A DNA stretch of 41,376 nucleotides. Origin: Bacteroidia bacterium (GTDB lineage: Bacteria > Bacteroidota > Bacteroidia > AKYH767-A > OLB10). The translations under genes and the position numbers were made by a program. Under the pieces are notes generated by a model. That model was not told where the DNA came from and searched no databases. It worked only from the letters and a program-made list of their open reading frames with translations. The stretch is taken from assembly GCA_020847635.1 (NCBI GenBank), contig JADLBQ010000045.1, positions 1 to 41,376 of the forward strand, given 5' to 3'. This document shows positions 25,638-32,786 of the stretch, piece after piece (within the stretch, counting starts at the first letter, position 1; every line of letters begins with the position of its first letter).

Positions 25638-26483
25638 ATGCAATCAACAGAAAAGTTAAAGCAACTCTGTACACAAGTTCGCAGAGATATTATTCGAATG
25701 GTGCACGATGCTCAAAGTGGTCATCCGGGAGGCTCATTGGGATGTGTTGAATTCATGGTGGCACTTTATTTTAATATCATGAAGCATGATCCCCGGAATT
25801 TTACAATGGAAGGAAAAGGGCAGGATCTGTTTTTTTTATCGAATGGTCACATCTCTCCTCTATGGTACAGTGTGCTTGCCCGAAGCGGGTATTTTGAGAT
25901 TCAAGAGCTTTCAACCTTCAGAAAACTGAATTCAAGACTGCAAGGTCATCCTGCCACCCAAGAAGGTTTACCGGGCGTCAGAATTGCTTCCGGTTCGCTG
26001 GGTCAGGGCCTAAGTGTAGCTATTGGTGCTGCACTGGCTAAGAAGCTAAATGCAGATTCTACCCTTATTTATTCGCTTCATGGAGATGGCGAATTGCAAG
26101 AAGGTCAGATTTGGGAAGCCGTGCTGTTTGCTTCAGCTCATAAGGTAGATAATCTGATTTCAACCATAGATGTCAATGGCCAGCAAATTGATGGTTCAAC
26201 ACAGGAAGTTATTGATCTGGGAGATCTGCATAAAAAATGGGATGCTTTCGGTTGGCTGGTTCTTGAAATGAAGGGTGATGATATTGAAGAAATTAAACGA
26301 ACTTTTCAAAAAGCAAAATTATTAACCGGTAAAGGGAAACCTGTTGTTATTCTGATGCATACAGTCATGGGGCAGGGTGTGGACTTTATGATGCATACCC
26401 ACAAGTGGCATGGAGTAGCTCCGGATGATGAACAAACAAAACGGGCTTTGGAGCAATTACCGGAAACAACCGGTGATTATTAA
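25638..26483 (+). CDS. Transketolase, N-terminal (ThDP-pyrophosphate) subunit
   Basis: A 281-residue half-size transketolase. ATG 25638 (MQSTEKLKQLCTQVRRDIIRM) is chosen because the in-frame ATG at 25608 lies in a stable hairpin. Motifs: SGHPGGSLGCVEFM, SNGHISPLWYS, RIASGSLGQGLSVAIGAALA, the ThDP/metal motif GDGELQEGQIWEA ending in DVNGQQIDG, and MGQGVDFM. Two-subunit transketolases transfer two-carbon ketol units in the pentose phosphate pathway and need a separate C-terminal (pyrimidine-binding) subunit, usually encoded next door. Here the following gene is convergent murA, 16 bases away, so the partner must lie elsewhere or be missing. Confidence 0.9.
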   Translation: MQSTEKLKQLCTQVRRDIIRMVHDAQSGHPGGSLGCVEFMVALYFNIMKHDPRNFTMEGKGQDLFFLSNGHISPLWYSVLARSGYFEIQELSTFRKLNSRLQGHPATQEGLPGVRIASGSLGQGLSVAIGAALAKKLNADSTLIYSLHGDGELQEGQIWEAVLFASAHKVDNLISTIDVNGQQIDGSTQEVIDLGDLHKKWDAFGWLVLEMKGDDIEEIKRTFQKAKLLTGKGKPVVILMHTVMGQGVDFMMHTHKWHGVAPDDEQTKRALEQLPETTGDY

Positions 26484-26499
26484 AGTTATCTACCCAGAC

Positions 26500-27810
26500 T
26501 CAGACTCTGCGAATATCCGCACCGATTGCATTGAGCCGTTCATCAATCCGTTCATATCCACGGTCAATTTGTTCAATGTTGTTGATAATGCTTTTTCCCT
26601 TGGCAGAGAGAGCGGCAATCAGCAAAGCAACACCGGCACGGATATCAGGAGACGACATCTGGATTCCACGAAGTGCATTTTTTCTGTTTAGCCCGATGAC
26701 TGTAGCACGGTGCGGATCACAAAGAATAATCTGAGCACCCATATCAATCAGTTTATCTACAAAGAATAATCTGCTTTCAAACATTTTCTGATGAATCAGA
26801 ACGGTTCCTTTGGCCTGGGTTGCAGATACCAAAACAACACTCAGTAAATCGGGAGTGAAACCGGGCCAGATTGCATCTGCAACGGTTAATATGGAACCAT
26901 CTATGAAAGTTTCAATTTCATAATGTTTTTGTGATGGAATGAAAATATCATCTTCTCTGAATTCCATCCGGATTCCTAACCGCTTAAATACATCAGGAAT
27001 AATTCCCAGCTCAGGAATTGCACAGTCTTTAATTGTTATCTCACTTTGAGTCATAGCTGCCAGTCCGATAAAACTGCCAATCTCAATCATGTCCGGAAGC
27101 ATTTTATGAGAACAGCCTTTGAGCGAAGTAACACCTTTAATCGTAAGCAGGTTGGAACCAATGCCGGTAATCTTAGCACCCATCCGATTCAGCATTTTAC
27201 AGAGTTGCTGAATATACGGCTCGCAGGCGGCATTAAAAACAGTAGTGGTTCCCTCAGCAAGTGAAGCTGCCATGATGATATTGGCAGTCCCGGTAACGGA
27301 TGCTTCATCAAGAAGCATGTAAACACCTTTTAGTTTGCTGGCACTTACTGTATAGAAGTTTTCGTCTGAATCAAAATCAAATTTGGCTCCCAGTTTCTGA
27401 AATCCGATAAAGTGAGTGTCAAGTCTTCGTCTTCCGATTTTGTCTCCTCCCGGTTTAGGCATGGCAGCAATCCCGAACCGTGCTAATAAAGGTCCGGTAA
27501 TCATAATGGATCCCCGCAATGAAGAGGCTTGTTTTATAAAATCTTCTGTTTTCAGAAAATCAAGATTAACCTGGTCTGCCTGAAAAATGATTTTTCCTTT
27601 TTCTACTCTGGTAATCCTGACTCCAAGACTTTCAAGCAGGTCAATAAGCTTGTTTATGTCACGGATGTCAGGAATGTTGGAAACAGAAACCGGTTCATTG
27701 GTAAGCAATACAGCACAAATAATCTGTAATGCTTCATTTTTTGCACCTTGAGGTGTTATGCTTCCGTGAAGCCGTTGAGGTCCTTTGATTTCAAAACTGT
27801 ACATTGGCAT
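26500..27810 (-). CDS. murA: UDP-N-acetylglucosamine 1-carboxyvinyltransferase
   Basis: A 436-residue MurA, which transfers enolpyruvate from PEP to UDP-GlcNAc in the first committed step of peptidoglycan synthesis. Visible: GSITPQGAKNEALQI (Lys24/Asn25), SLRGSIMITGPLLARFG, the active-site loop PKPGGDKIGRRRLDTHF, and a C-terminal IQMSSPDIRAGVALLIAALSAKG. The loop residue equivalent to E. coli Cys115 is Asp123. The Cys-to-Asp form remains active and is the known basis of intrinsic fosfomycin resistance in several phyla. It lies downstream of the DUF4290 gene (84-base gap) on the same strand, an order common in Bacteroidota. Confidence 0.97.
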   Translation of the reverse strand: MPMYSFEIKGPQRLHGSITPQGAKNEALQIICAVLLTNEPVSVSNIPDIRDINKLIDLLESLGVRITRVEKGKIIFQADQVNLDFLKTEDFIKQASSLRGSIMITGPLLARFGIAAMPKPGGDKIGRRRLDTHFIGFQKLGAKFDFDSDENFYTVSASKLKGVYMLLDEASVTGTANIIMAASLAEGTTTVFNAACEPYIQQLCKMLNRMGAKITGIGSNLLTIKGVTSLKGCSHKMLPDMIEIGSFIGLAAMTQSEITIKDCAIPELGIIPDVFKRLGIRMEFREDDIFIPSQKHYEIETFIDGSILTVADAIWPGFTPDLLSVVLVSATQAKGTVLIHQKMFESRLFFVDKLIDMGAQIILCDPHRATVIGLNRKNALRGIQMSSPDIRAGVALLIAALSAKGKSIINNIEQIDRGYERIDERLNAIGADIRRV

Positions 27811-27894
27811 CTGTTGGCAGGACGAAACTAAACTATTAAAAAGTTACTGCCAGGGTGTCGGGTTGTATTTAGCTAACAACCAGAGTTAAATAAC

Positions 27895-28518
27895 TTAATT
27901 GTTGTTAAAATGTCTTTTCTTTTTCTTTTTCTTCTTTTTTGAAGATCCGAAAGTACCTGAATTGCGATTGGTTATACTGAGATTCTGGGATAGTTTTAAG
28001 TCTTCACGAATTGTGATTTTATTTCCAGACAACTCTTTGAGATGATCAAAAATCACATTGTCTTCAACCGAGTCTTTATTCCAGCTCAGGTATTGAAATT
28101 TCATAAAGTTTGCAATGCCCTGAACCAGTGCATCCTTTTTTTCACCCTCTTCCATATTGCTAATATGTTCAATCATTGTCTCAAGGGTTTTGCCGTAGTA
28201 TTTGTATTTAATTTCATGATGAGGATAAGGCACCGGCTTTGGCTTAATCCGGCCTTCTCTAGGTAAGGGTTTAGGATATGGAGAATCCACATCCAACTTA
28301 TATCCTGACATTATGAACAGGTGGTCCCAGAGTTTATGTTTAAAGTCGGCAACATCTCTTAGATGTGGATTCAGTGAGCCCATAATTGAAACGATGGTCC
28401 GGGCTGCCTTATTTCTTGATTCTCGGTCTTCAATGGTGACAGCATGATTAATCATTTTTTGAATAATGCGCCCGTATTCCGAAATGATTAATGGCTGACG
28501 TTGGGAGTTGTATTCCAT
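27895..28518 (-). CDS. DUF4290 family protein with poly-Lys tail
   Basis: A 207-residue cytosolic protein of the Bacteroidota family DUF4290, function unknown. Recognisable parts: MEYNSQRQPLIISEYGRIIQKMINHA, NPHLRDVADFKHKLWDHLFIMS, and EGEKKDALVQGIANFMKFQYLSWNKD. The last 16 residues are nearly all Lys (eight in a row), then RHFNNN, a disordered basic tail that could contact nucleic acid or ribosomes. It lies between the SxtJ-like gene (18-base gap) and murA, all on the minus strand. Confidence 0.88.
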   Translation of the reverse strand: MEYNSQRQPLIISEYGRIIQKMINHAVTIEDRESRNKAARTIVSIMGSLNPHLRDVADFKHKLWDHLFIMSGYKLDVDSPYPKPLPREGRIKPKPVPYPHHEIKYKYYGKTLETMIEHISNMEEGEKKDALVQGIANFMKFQYLSWNKDSVEDNVIFDHLKELSGNKITIREDLKLSQNLSITNRNSGTFGSSKKKKKKKKRHFNNN

Positions 28519-28536
28519 GAATAAGTTTTATTTTGA

Positions 28537-28902
28537 TTACCAGATGTGCTCAAGGTCTTCCGCACAATAGGTATGATTACGTTCAGTATATAAACTTTTT
28601 TGACCGCTTTTTCTTTTTTTTATCATTGGATCTTTACCGGCAAGTTTAAAAAAGAGAGCAATAGGAGTAAGAAATAAAAAGAAGATAACCGATAGCAGAA
28701 TTTTGCCGTTGATATAACCAAGAAGTTCGGCAAGTTTCATCCAAAGCCAGACAATCTGATTTTGGATAAATGATGAAAGTAAAGACAGAATCCCAATAAG
28801 CAGTCCAATAGTCAGCAGGATTTTTATTTTAAAAATAAACCACATCAAAATCAGACCGGTTACAATAACCAGAATGGCTTCTGTTTTTTTGGCTTTGTCC
28901 AT
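28537..28902 (-). CDS. SxtJ-family small membrane protein
   Basis: A 121-residue inner-membrane protein. Hydrophobic segments lie at ~10-24, 27-45 and 68-88. The C-terminal half (IVWLWMKLAELLGYINGKILLSVIFFLFLTPIALFFKLAGKDPM) has the pattern of the SxtJ family named after a saxitoxin-cluster gene. SxtJ has no proven biochemical role, but such genes recur beside carbamoyltransferases. It is the last gene of the cassette, 3 bases after the DUF5989 gene. The family call rests on remembered pattern plus gene context. Confidence 0.75.
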   Translation of the reverse strand: MDKAKKTEAILVIVTGLILMWFIFKIKILLTIGLLIGILSLLSSFIQNQIVWLWMKLAELLGYINGKILLSVIFFLFLTPIALFFKLAGKDPMIKKRKSGQKSLYTERNHTYCAEDLEHIW

Positions 28903-28905
28903 AAA

Positions 28906-29055
28906 TCAGAAAAGAGTATAGATAAAAGGAGCAATGGCAGATCCGCCTCCGATAATAATCAGGACTCCAACTAACAGAAGAACAATTATAACTGGTGCAA
29001 GCCACCATTTCTTACGTTTGGAAAGAAACTTCCAGATGTCGGTTAAAAATTCCAT
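28906..29055 (-). CDS. DUF5989 family (SxtK-like) 49-residue membrane protein
   Basis: A very short gene: ATG 29055, TGA 28906-28908, 49 codons. The product begins MEFLTDIWKFL, then a basic patch SKRKKWW, one membrane helix (LAPVIIVLLLVGVLIII), a GGGSA turn, and ends APFIYTLF. This WKFL-x-x-RKKWW...SAxAPFIYTLF pattern is that of DUF5989, a tiny family found beside carbamoyltransferases and SxtJ proteins. The gene is packed with 3-base gaps on both sides, between the SGNH and SxtJ-like genes. Its function is unknown; a scaffold or subunit for its neighbours at the inner membrane is plausible. Confidence 0.85.
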   Translation of the reverse strand: MEFLTDIWKFLSKRKKWWLAPVIIVLLLVGVLIIIGGGSAIAPFIYTLF

Positions 29056-29058
29056 AGT

Positions 29059-30222
29059 TTATCTGACTGTAATTTGTTGGATCAGGCTGTCAAGTACCGG
29101 TAAGATAGACCGGGCAGCAACATCTCCGCCAAAAGGTGAGAGATGGCAGTAATCAATAAACAGTTGTTGATGGCTGAATGCCGGGTCATTAAATTTTAAA
29201 TTAATATCCACGAACGGGGCATGATGTTGCGAAGTTAATGCTTTTAATTCTTCTAATACAACCGGATAGAGTGTGGAAACGTTAGCATTAGCCCTGTAAA
29301 AGTCTTTTTCATCTTTGGAATAGAGTAAGCTGTCTCGGAGAACCAGCATAGGCTGAAGGCAAATAAGCGGTTTGATTTGATTGTTTTCAAGAATTGAAAG
29401 ATTGGTTTCGATAGCTCTTAAATATTGCCGGGGAGCAGATTCCCGGTGTTGCCGAATCATTTCAGCTGCCGAAGCATACTGCATGTTAACCGGGTTTAAG
29501 TTGTCCATCTTACGGGCATCATAGTTGAGTTTCCAGGCCATATAACCTCGGGCAAATCCTGAGAAATTGGAAAGCCAATGCATGAAATAATCGGTCATAC
29601 CGCTACAGGAAGGATGTTGCAGTCTGGCCTTCCAGAATTGATATCGGTTGTCGAGATAATAATTGAATATAGTGCTTGAAAAATAATGGTCATTGGCCCC
29701 ATCAAAAAAGATGATGATGTCGGGGTGGTAATCAAGCAGTTCACTCAGGATATACGAGGTATGCTGAAAAACCTGATAACCGGTAACTGCAGCATTGATA
29801 ACTTCAATTTTATATTCCGGATATTTGGGCTTCAGGTATTTCTCTAACCAGGCATCTACGGTTTCATCCATGTAGATATGCCGGATAGGGTAGGGAGCAG
29901 CAGATGAAATTCCATGAGCAGCAGAACCTCCCATAAAGAATATGCGGATGGTATTGGCCGGCTTTTGTACCGGAATATCCGTTGCTCTTCTGAAGCCTTG
30001 GTTATTAATCACAATCCAGTCACGCTTGCCATCTCCTTCTTTAAAACCGGGTATATGCTCAAAAATACGGGTATAACTGAAACGGAATTTTGGTTTAGTT
30101 GATTTATGTAATATTTGCGTCAGATAGATCCTGCCGAAGATTTCAAGGCATACTATCAGGAAAATAAAAATAAACAATGCATAAAGCAGGTTACCTTTAC
30201 TGAAAATCTGTTTTAATTTCAT
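29059..30222 (-). CDS. Membrane-anchored SGNH/GDSL-type hydrolase
   Basis: A 387-residue protein with one N-terminal membrane helix (~11-31, NLLYALFIFIFLIVCLEIFG) and a periplasmic SGNH fold. Catalytic blocks: block I MGGSAAHG (Ser100), block II NAAVTGYQ (Gly148), block III FFDGANDHY (Asn177) and block V DYCHLSPFGG (Asp357, His360). All four SGNH residues are therefore present and the enzyme should be an active O-acyl esterase or transferase. It lies 6 bases after the carbamoyltransferase and 3 bases before the DUF5989 gene. A GDSL enzyme (SxtL) holds the same company in saxitoxin clusters. The substrate is unknown. Confidence 0.88.
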   Translation of the reverse strand: MKLKQIFSKGNLLYALFIFIFLIVCLEIFGRIYLTQILHKSTKPKFRFSYTRIFEHIPGFKEGDGKRDWIVINNQGFRRATDIPVQKPANTIRIFFMGGSAAHGISSAAPYPIRHIYMDETVDAWLEKYLKPKYPEYKIEVINAAVTGYQVFQHTSYILSELLDYHPDIIIFFDGANDHYFSSTIFNYYLDNRYQFWKARLQHPSCSGMTDYFMHWLSNFSGFARGYMAWKLNYDARKMDNLNPVNMQYASAAEMIRQHRESAPRQYLRAIETNLSILENNQIKPLICLQPMLVLRDSLLYSKDEKDFYRANANVSTLYPVVLEELKALTSQHHAPFVDINLKFNDPAFSHQQLFIDYCHLSPFGGDVAARSILPVLDSLIQQITVR

Positions 30223-30228
30223 GATCAG

Positions 30229-32094
30229 TTAATCAAGAACAAACTCTTCTTGCCATTTTTTGGTTTCTTTCCATTCCGGTTGTTCCTTTTTAGCAAACAG
30301 CGAGTTGCCAATGACCAGATAATCCATCTCTGTCCGCATCAGGCATTTGTAAGCATCTTCAGGTGTACAGACAATTGGCTCACCTCTGACATTAAAACTG
30401 GTATTGACAATAACCCCGTAGCCGGTTTCTTTTTTAAAGGCATTGATAAGACTCCAATAACGCTCATTGGTTTCTTTATGTACCGTTTGAATCCGGGCTG
30501 AGAAATCAATGTGTGTAATGGCCGGCAAATCACTTCGTAAAAAATACAGCTTATCTGTTAACGGTAATTCATGATAGTTTTCCGGAAGCTGGTTTCTCCG
30601 TTCTTTTCTGACATCCTGAACCAAGAGCATATAGGGAGAAGCGGATTTAAGTTCAAAATACTGGTCTGCTTCTTCAGCCAGGACAGAGGGTGCAAATGGC
30701 CTGAAACTTTCGCGGTATTTTATTTTCAGATTTAATTTTTTCTGCATTTCCGGATTTCGAGCATCACCCAAAATACTCCGGTTTCCAAGTGCACGCGGTC
30801 CAAATTCCATTCTGCCCTGCATCCATCCAACCACATTGCCTTCGGCCAGCAGTTTAGCACTTTGACTTGCCAACTCATCAAAATCTGAATAGTTCTGATA
30901 AACTGCCTGATACTTTCTTGACATAATACGGACATCGGCTTCGGTAAATTCAGGACCGAGGTAAGACCCTTTCATAGCATCGGCCTGTAAATGGTTTACA
31001 ATTCTTTCTTTACCAAAATACAGATGGTATGCAGCTAAAGCAGCACCCAGTGCGCCTCCGGCATCACCGGCAGCCGGCTGTAAAAACAAATTTTTAAAAA
31101 TTCCGGAATTCTGCAGTTTCCCGTTAGCTACACAATTCAAGGCAACACCTCCGGCCATACAAAGGTTTTCTGACCCGGTAAGCCGTTGGGTTTCTTTCCC
31201 CATTTTAATGACTGCCTCTTCGGTTACTTCCTGAATTGCAAGTGCCAGGTTACAATGATCTTGACTGATGGGAGCTTCAGATTGTCTTTTTTTGATTCCA
31301 AACAGTTTCTCCCACTGATGATCCTGTACCATCCGCAAACCGGTAGCATAATTGAAATACTCCTGATTCAACCAGATGGAGCCGTCTTCTTTCAGGTCAA
31401 CTAGGTGAGATTTAATAATTGAAATATATTTTTTAACCTCTTCTGAAGCCTGGTTGCCGTAAGGTGCCAGTCCCATCAGTTTATACTCTCCTGAATTTAC
31501 TTTAAATCCGGTGTAGTAGGTAAAGGCCGAGTAGAGTAATCCAAGTGAATGAGGAAAATGAAGTTCTTTAAGGATTGTAATCTTTTCATTTTTTCCATGG
31601 CAAATGGATGCTGTTGCCCATTCGCCAACGCCATCAATGGTCAGAATGGCAGCTTCATCGAATGAAGACGGGTAATAAGCACTGGCAGCATGCGATAAAT
31701 GATGTTCAGGAAATAATAGTTTTAGTTTATGCTTGTCATAATTACCACAATTTTTAAGTTCATCACGAATCAGTTTCTTCAGAAACATTTTTTCCTTTAG
31801 CCAAACAGGAATGGACATCAAAAAAGAAGGTAATCCTTTTGGAGCAAAACCATAATAGGTTTCAAGTAACCGTTCGAATTTTAGCAGCGGCTTGTCATAA
31901 AATACAACAGCATCCAGATCATCAATAGAAGCACCACCTTCATGAAGGCAATACTCAACAGCATGTTTCGGAAAACCAGGATCATGCTTTTTTCTGGTGA
32001 ACCTTTCTTCTTGAGCTGCTGCTGTAATCTGACCATCTGTAATGAGAGCTGCAGCAGAATCGTGATAAAAAGCAGAAATTCCTAGTATTCTCAT
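30229..32094 (-). CDS. Carbamoyltransferase, NodU/CmcH/TobZ family
   Basis: A 621-residue O-carbamoyltransferase. The family transfers carbamoyl from carbamoyl phosphate, through carbamoyl-AMP, to a hydroxyl. ATG 32094 (MRILGISAFYHDSAAALI) is chosen: the upstream ATG 32112 lies in a TAnnTTTG box. Kae1/ASKHA-like N-terminal domain: AAAQEERFTRKKHD, EHHLSHAASAYYPSSF, ILTIDGVGEWAT, GEYKLMGLAPYG, CMAGGVALNCVANGKL and QPAAGDAGGALGAAL. C-terminal YrdC-like domain: GWMQGRMEFGPRALGNRSIL and NTSFNVRGEPIVCTPEDA. First gene of the four-gene cassette. The acceptor is unknown; family members act on antibiotics, Nod factors and saxitoxin. Confidence 0.95.
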   Translation of the reverse strand: MRILGISAFYHDSAAALITDGQITAAAQEERFTRKKHDPGFPKHAVEYCLHEGGASIDDLDAVVFYDKPLLKFERLLETYYGFAPKGLPSFLMSIPVWLKEKMFLKKLIRDELKNCGNYDKHKLKLLFPEHHLSHAASAYYPSSFDEAAILTIDGVGEWATASICHGKNEKITILKELHFPHSLGLLYSAFTYYTGFKVNSGEYKLMGLAPYGNQASEEVKKYISIIKSHLVDLKEDGSIWLNQEYFNYATGLRMVQDHQWEKLFGIKKRQSEAPISQDHCNLALAIQEVTEEAVIKMGKETQRLTGSENLCMAGGVALNCVANGKLQNSGIFKNLFLQPAAGDAGGALGAALAAYHLYFGKERIVNHLQADAMKGSYLGPEFTEADVRIMSRKYQAVYQNYSDFDELASQSAKLLAEGNVVGWMQGRMEFGPRALGNRSILGDARNPEMQKKLNLKIKYRESFRPFAPSVLAEEADQYFELKSASPYMLLVQDVRKERRNQLPENYHELPLTDKLYFLRSDLPAITHIDFSARIQTVHKETNERYWSLINAFKKETGYGVIVNTSFNVRGEPIVCTPEDAYKCLMRTEMDYLVIGNSLFAKKEQPEWKETKKWQEEFVLD

Positions 32095-32109
32095 TCGGTA
32101 GAAAGGCAG

Positions 32110-32117
32110 CAAATGTA
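32110..32117 (-). promoter_or_regulatory. -7 box (TACATTTG) for the carbamoyltransferase cassette
   Basis: Exact TAnnTTTG on the minus strand, 16 bases before ATG 32094. It overlaps an alternative upstream ATG and so supports the shorter protein. It suggests the cassette has its own promoter, separate from purN. Confidence 0.45.
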
Positions 32118-32181
32118 ATTATCTGGCCAGTATTTACCTAATTAAATTCAGGTTGTCTGACAGTAGTTCAGCTGAATGAAG

Positions 32182-32754
32182 TCATGATTCAGCTCCCAGT
32201 GTTTTTTCAATAATCTTCGGATAATACAGCAATTCAAGTTTTCTGATTTTGTCAGACAGGGATTGCGGAGTATCCTGGTCTACAACTTTTACTTTTGTTT
32301 GAAAGATAATCTGGCCTTCATCATAATTCTCATTTACATAGTGAATGGTAATTCCAGATTCTTGTTTTTTAGCATTTATCACAGCTTCATGAACCCTCAT
32401 TCCATACATCCCTTTTCCGCCAAAATCAGGAAGCAGAGCAGGGTGAATGTTCAAAATCCGGTTTTCAAACCGACTGGTTACTGCTTGGGGAATTTTTCGC
32501 AGGTAACCGGCAAGAATTATCCCATCAATTTTATATTCAGTAAGCAGATTCAGCAGGTAAGATGCATCAGCCGGCTGCCCCGGTTTCAGAACAATGGTTT
32601 TAACTGCCAGTTTAGATGCCCTTTGCAGAACGGGTGCGTTTGCCCTGTCTGAAACTACCAAACCTACCTGGATAGACGGATGCCCGGTAAAATAACGAAT
32701 GATGTTTTCGGCATTTGTGCCTTCACTGGAGGCAAAAACAGCAAGTTGAATCAT
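32182..32754 (-). CDS. purN: Phosphoribosylglycinamide formyltransferase
   Basis: A 190-residue GAR transformylase, which formylates glycinamide ribonucleotide with 10-formyl-THF in purine synthesis. Motifs: FASSEGTNAENIIRYF (phosphate loop), LVVSDRANAPVLQRA, IDGIILAGYLRKIP, and the catalytic NIHPALLPDFGGKGMYGMRVHEAV (Asn and His), then SGITIHYVNENYDEGQII with the catalytic Asp. Full length for the family. It lies 87 bases upstream of the carbamoyltransferase on the same strand, but that gene has its own -7 box. Confidence 0.95.
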   Translation of the reverse strand: MIQLAVFASSEGTNAENIIRYFTGHPSIQVGLVVSDRANAPVLQRASKLAVKTIVLKPGQPADASYLLNLLTEYKIDGIILAGYLRKIPQAVTSRFENRILNIHPALLPDFGGKGMYGMRVHEAVINAKKQESGITIHYVNENYDEGQIIFQTKVKVVDQDTPQSLSDKIRKLELLYYPKIIEKTLGAES

Positions 32755-32786
32755 AGAATGCCCGAGTAGAACGAGTGGTGATTCAG

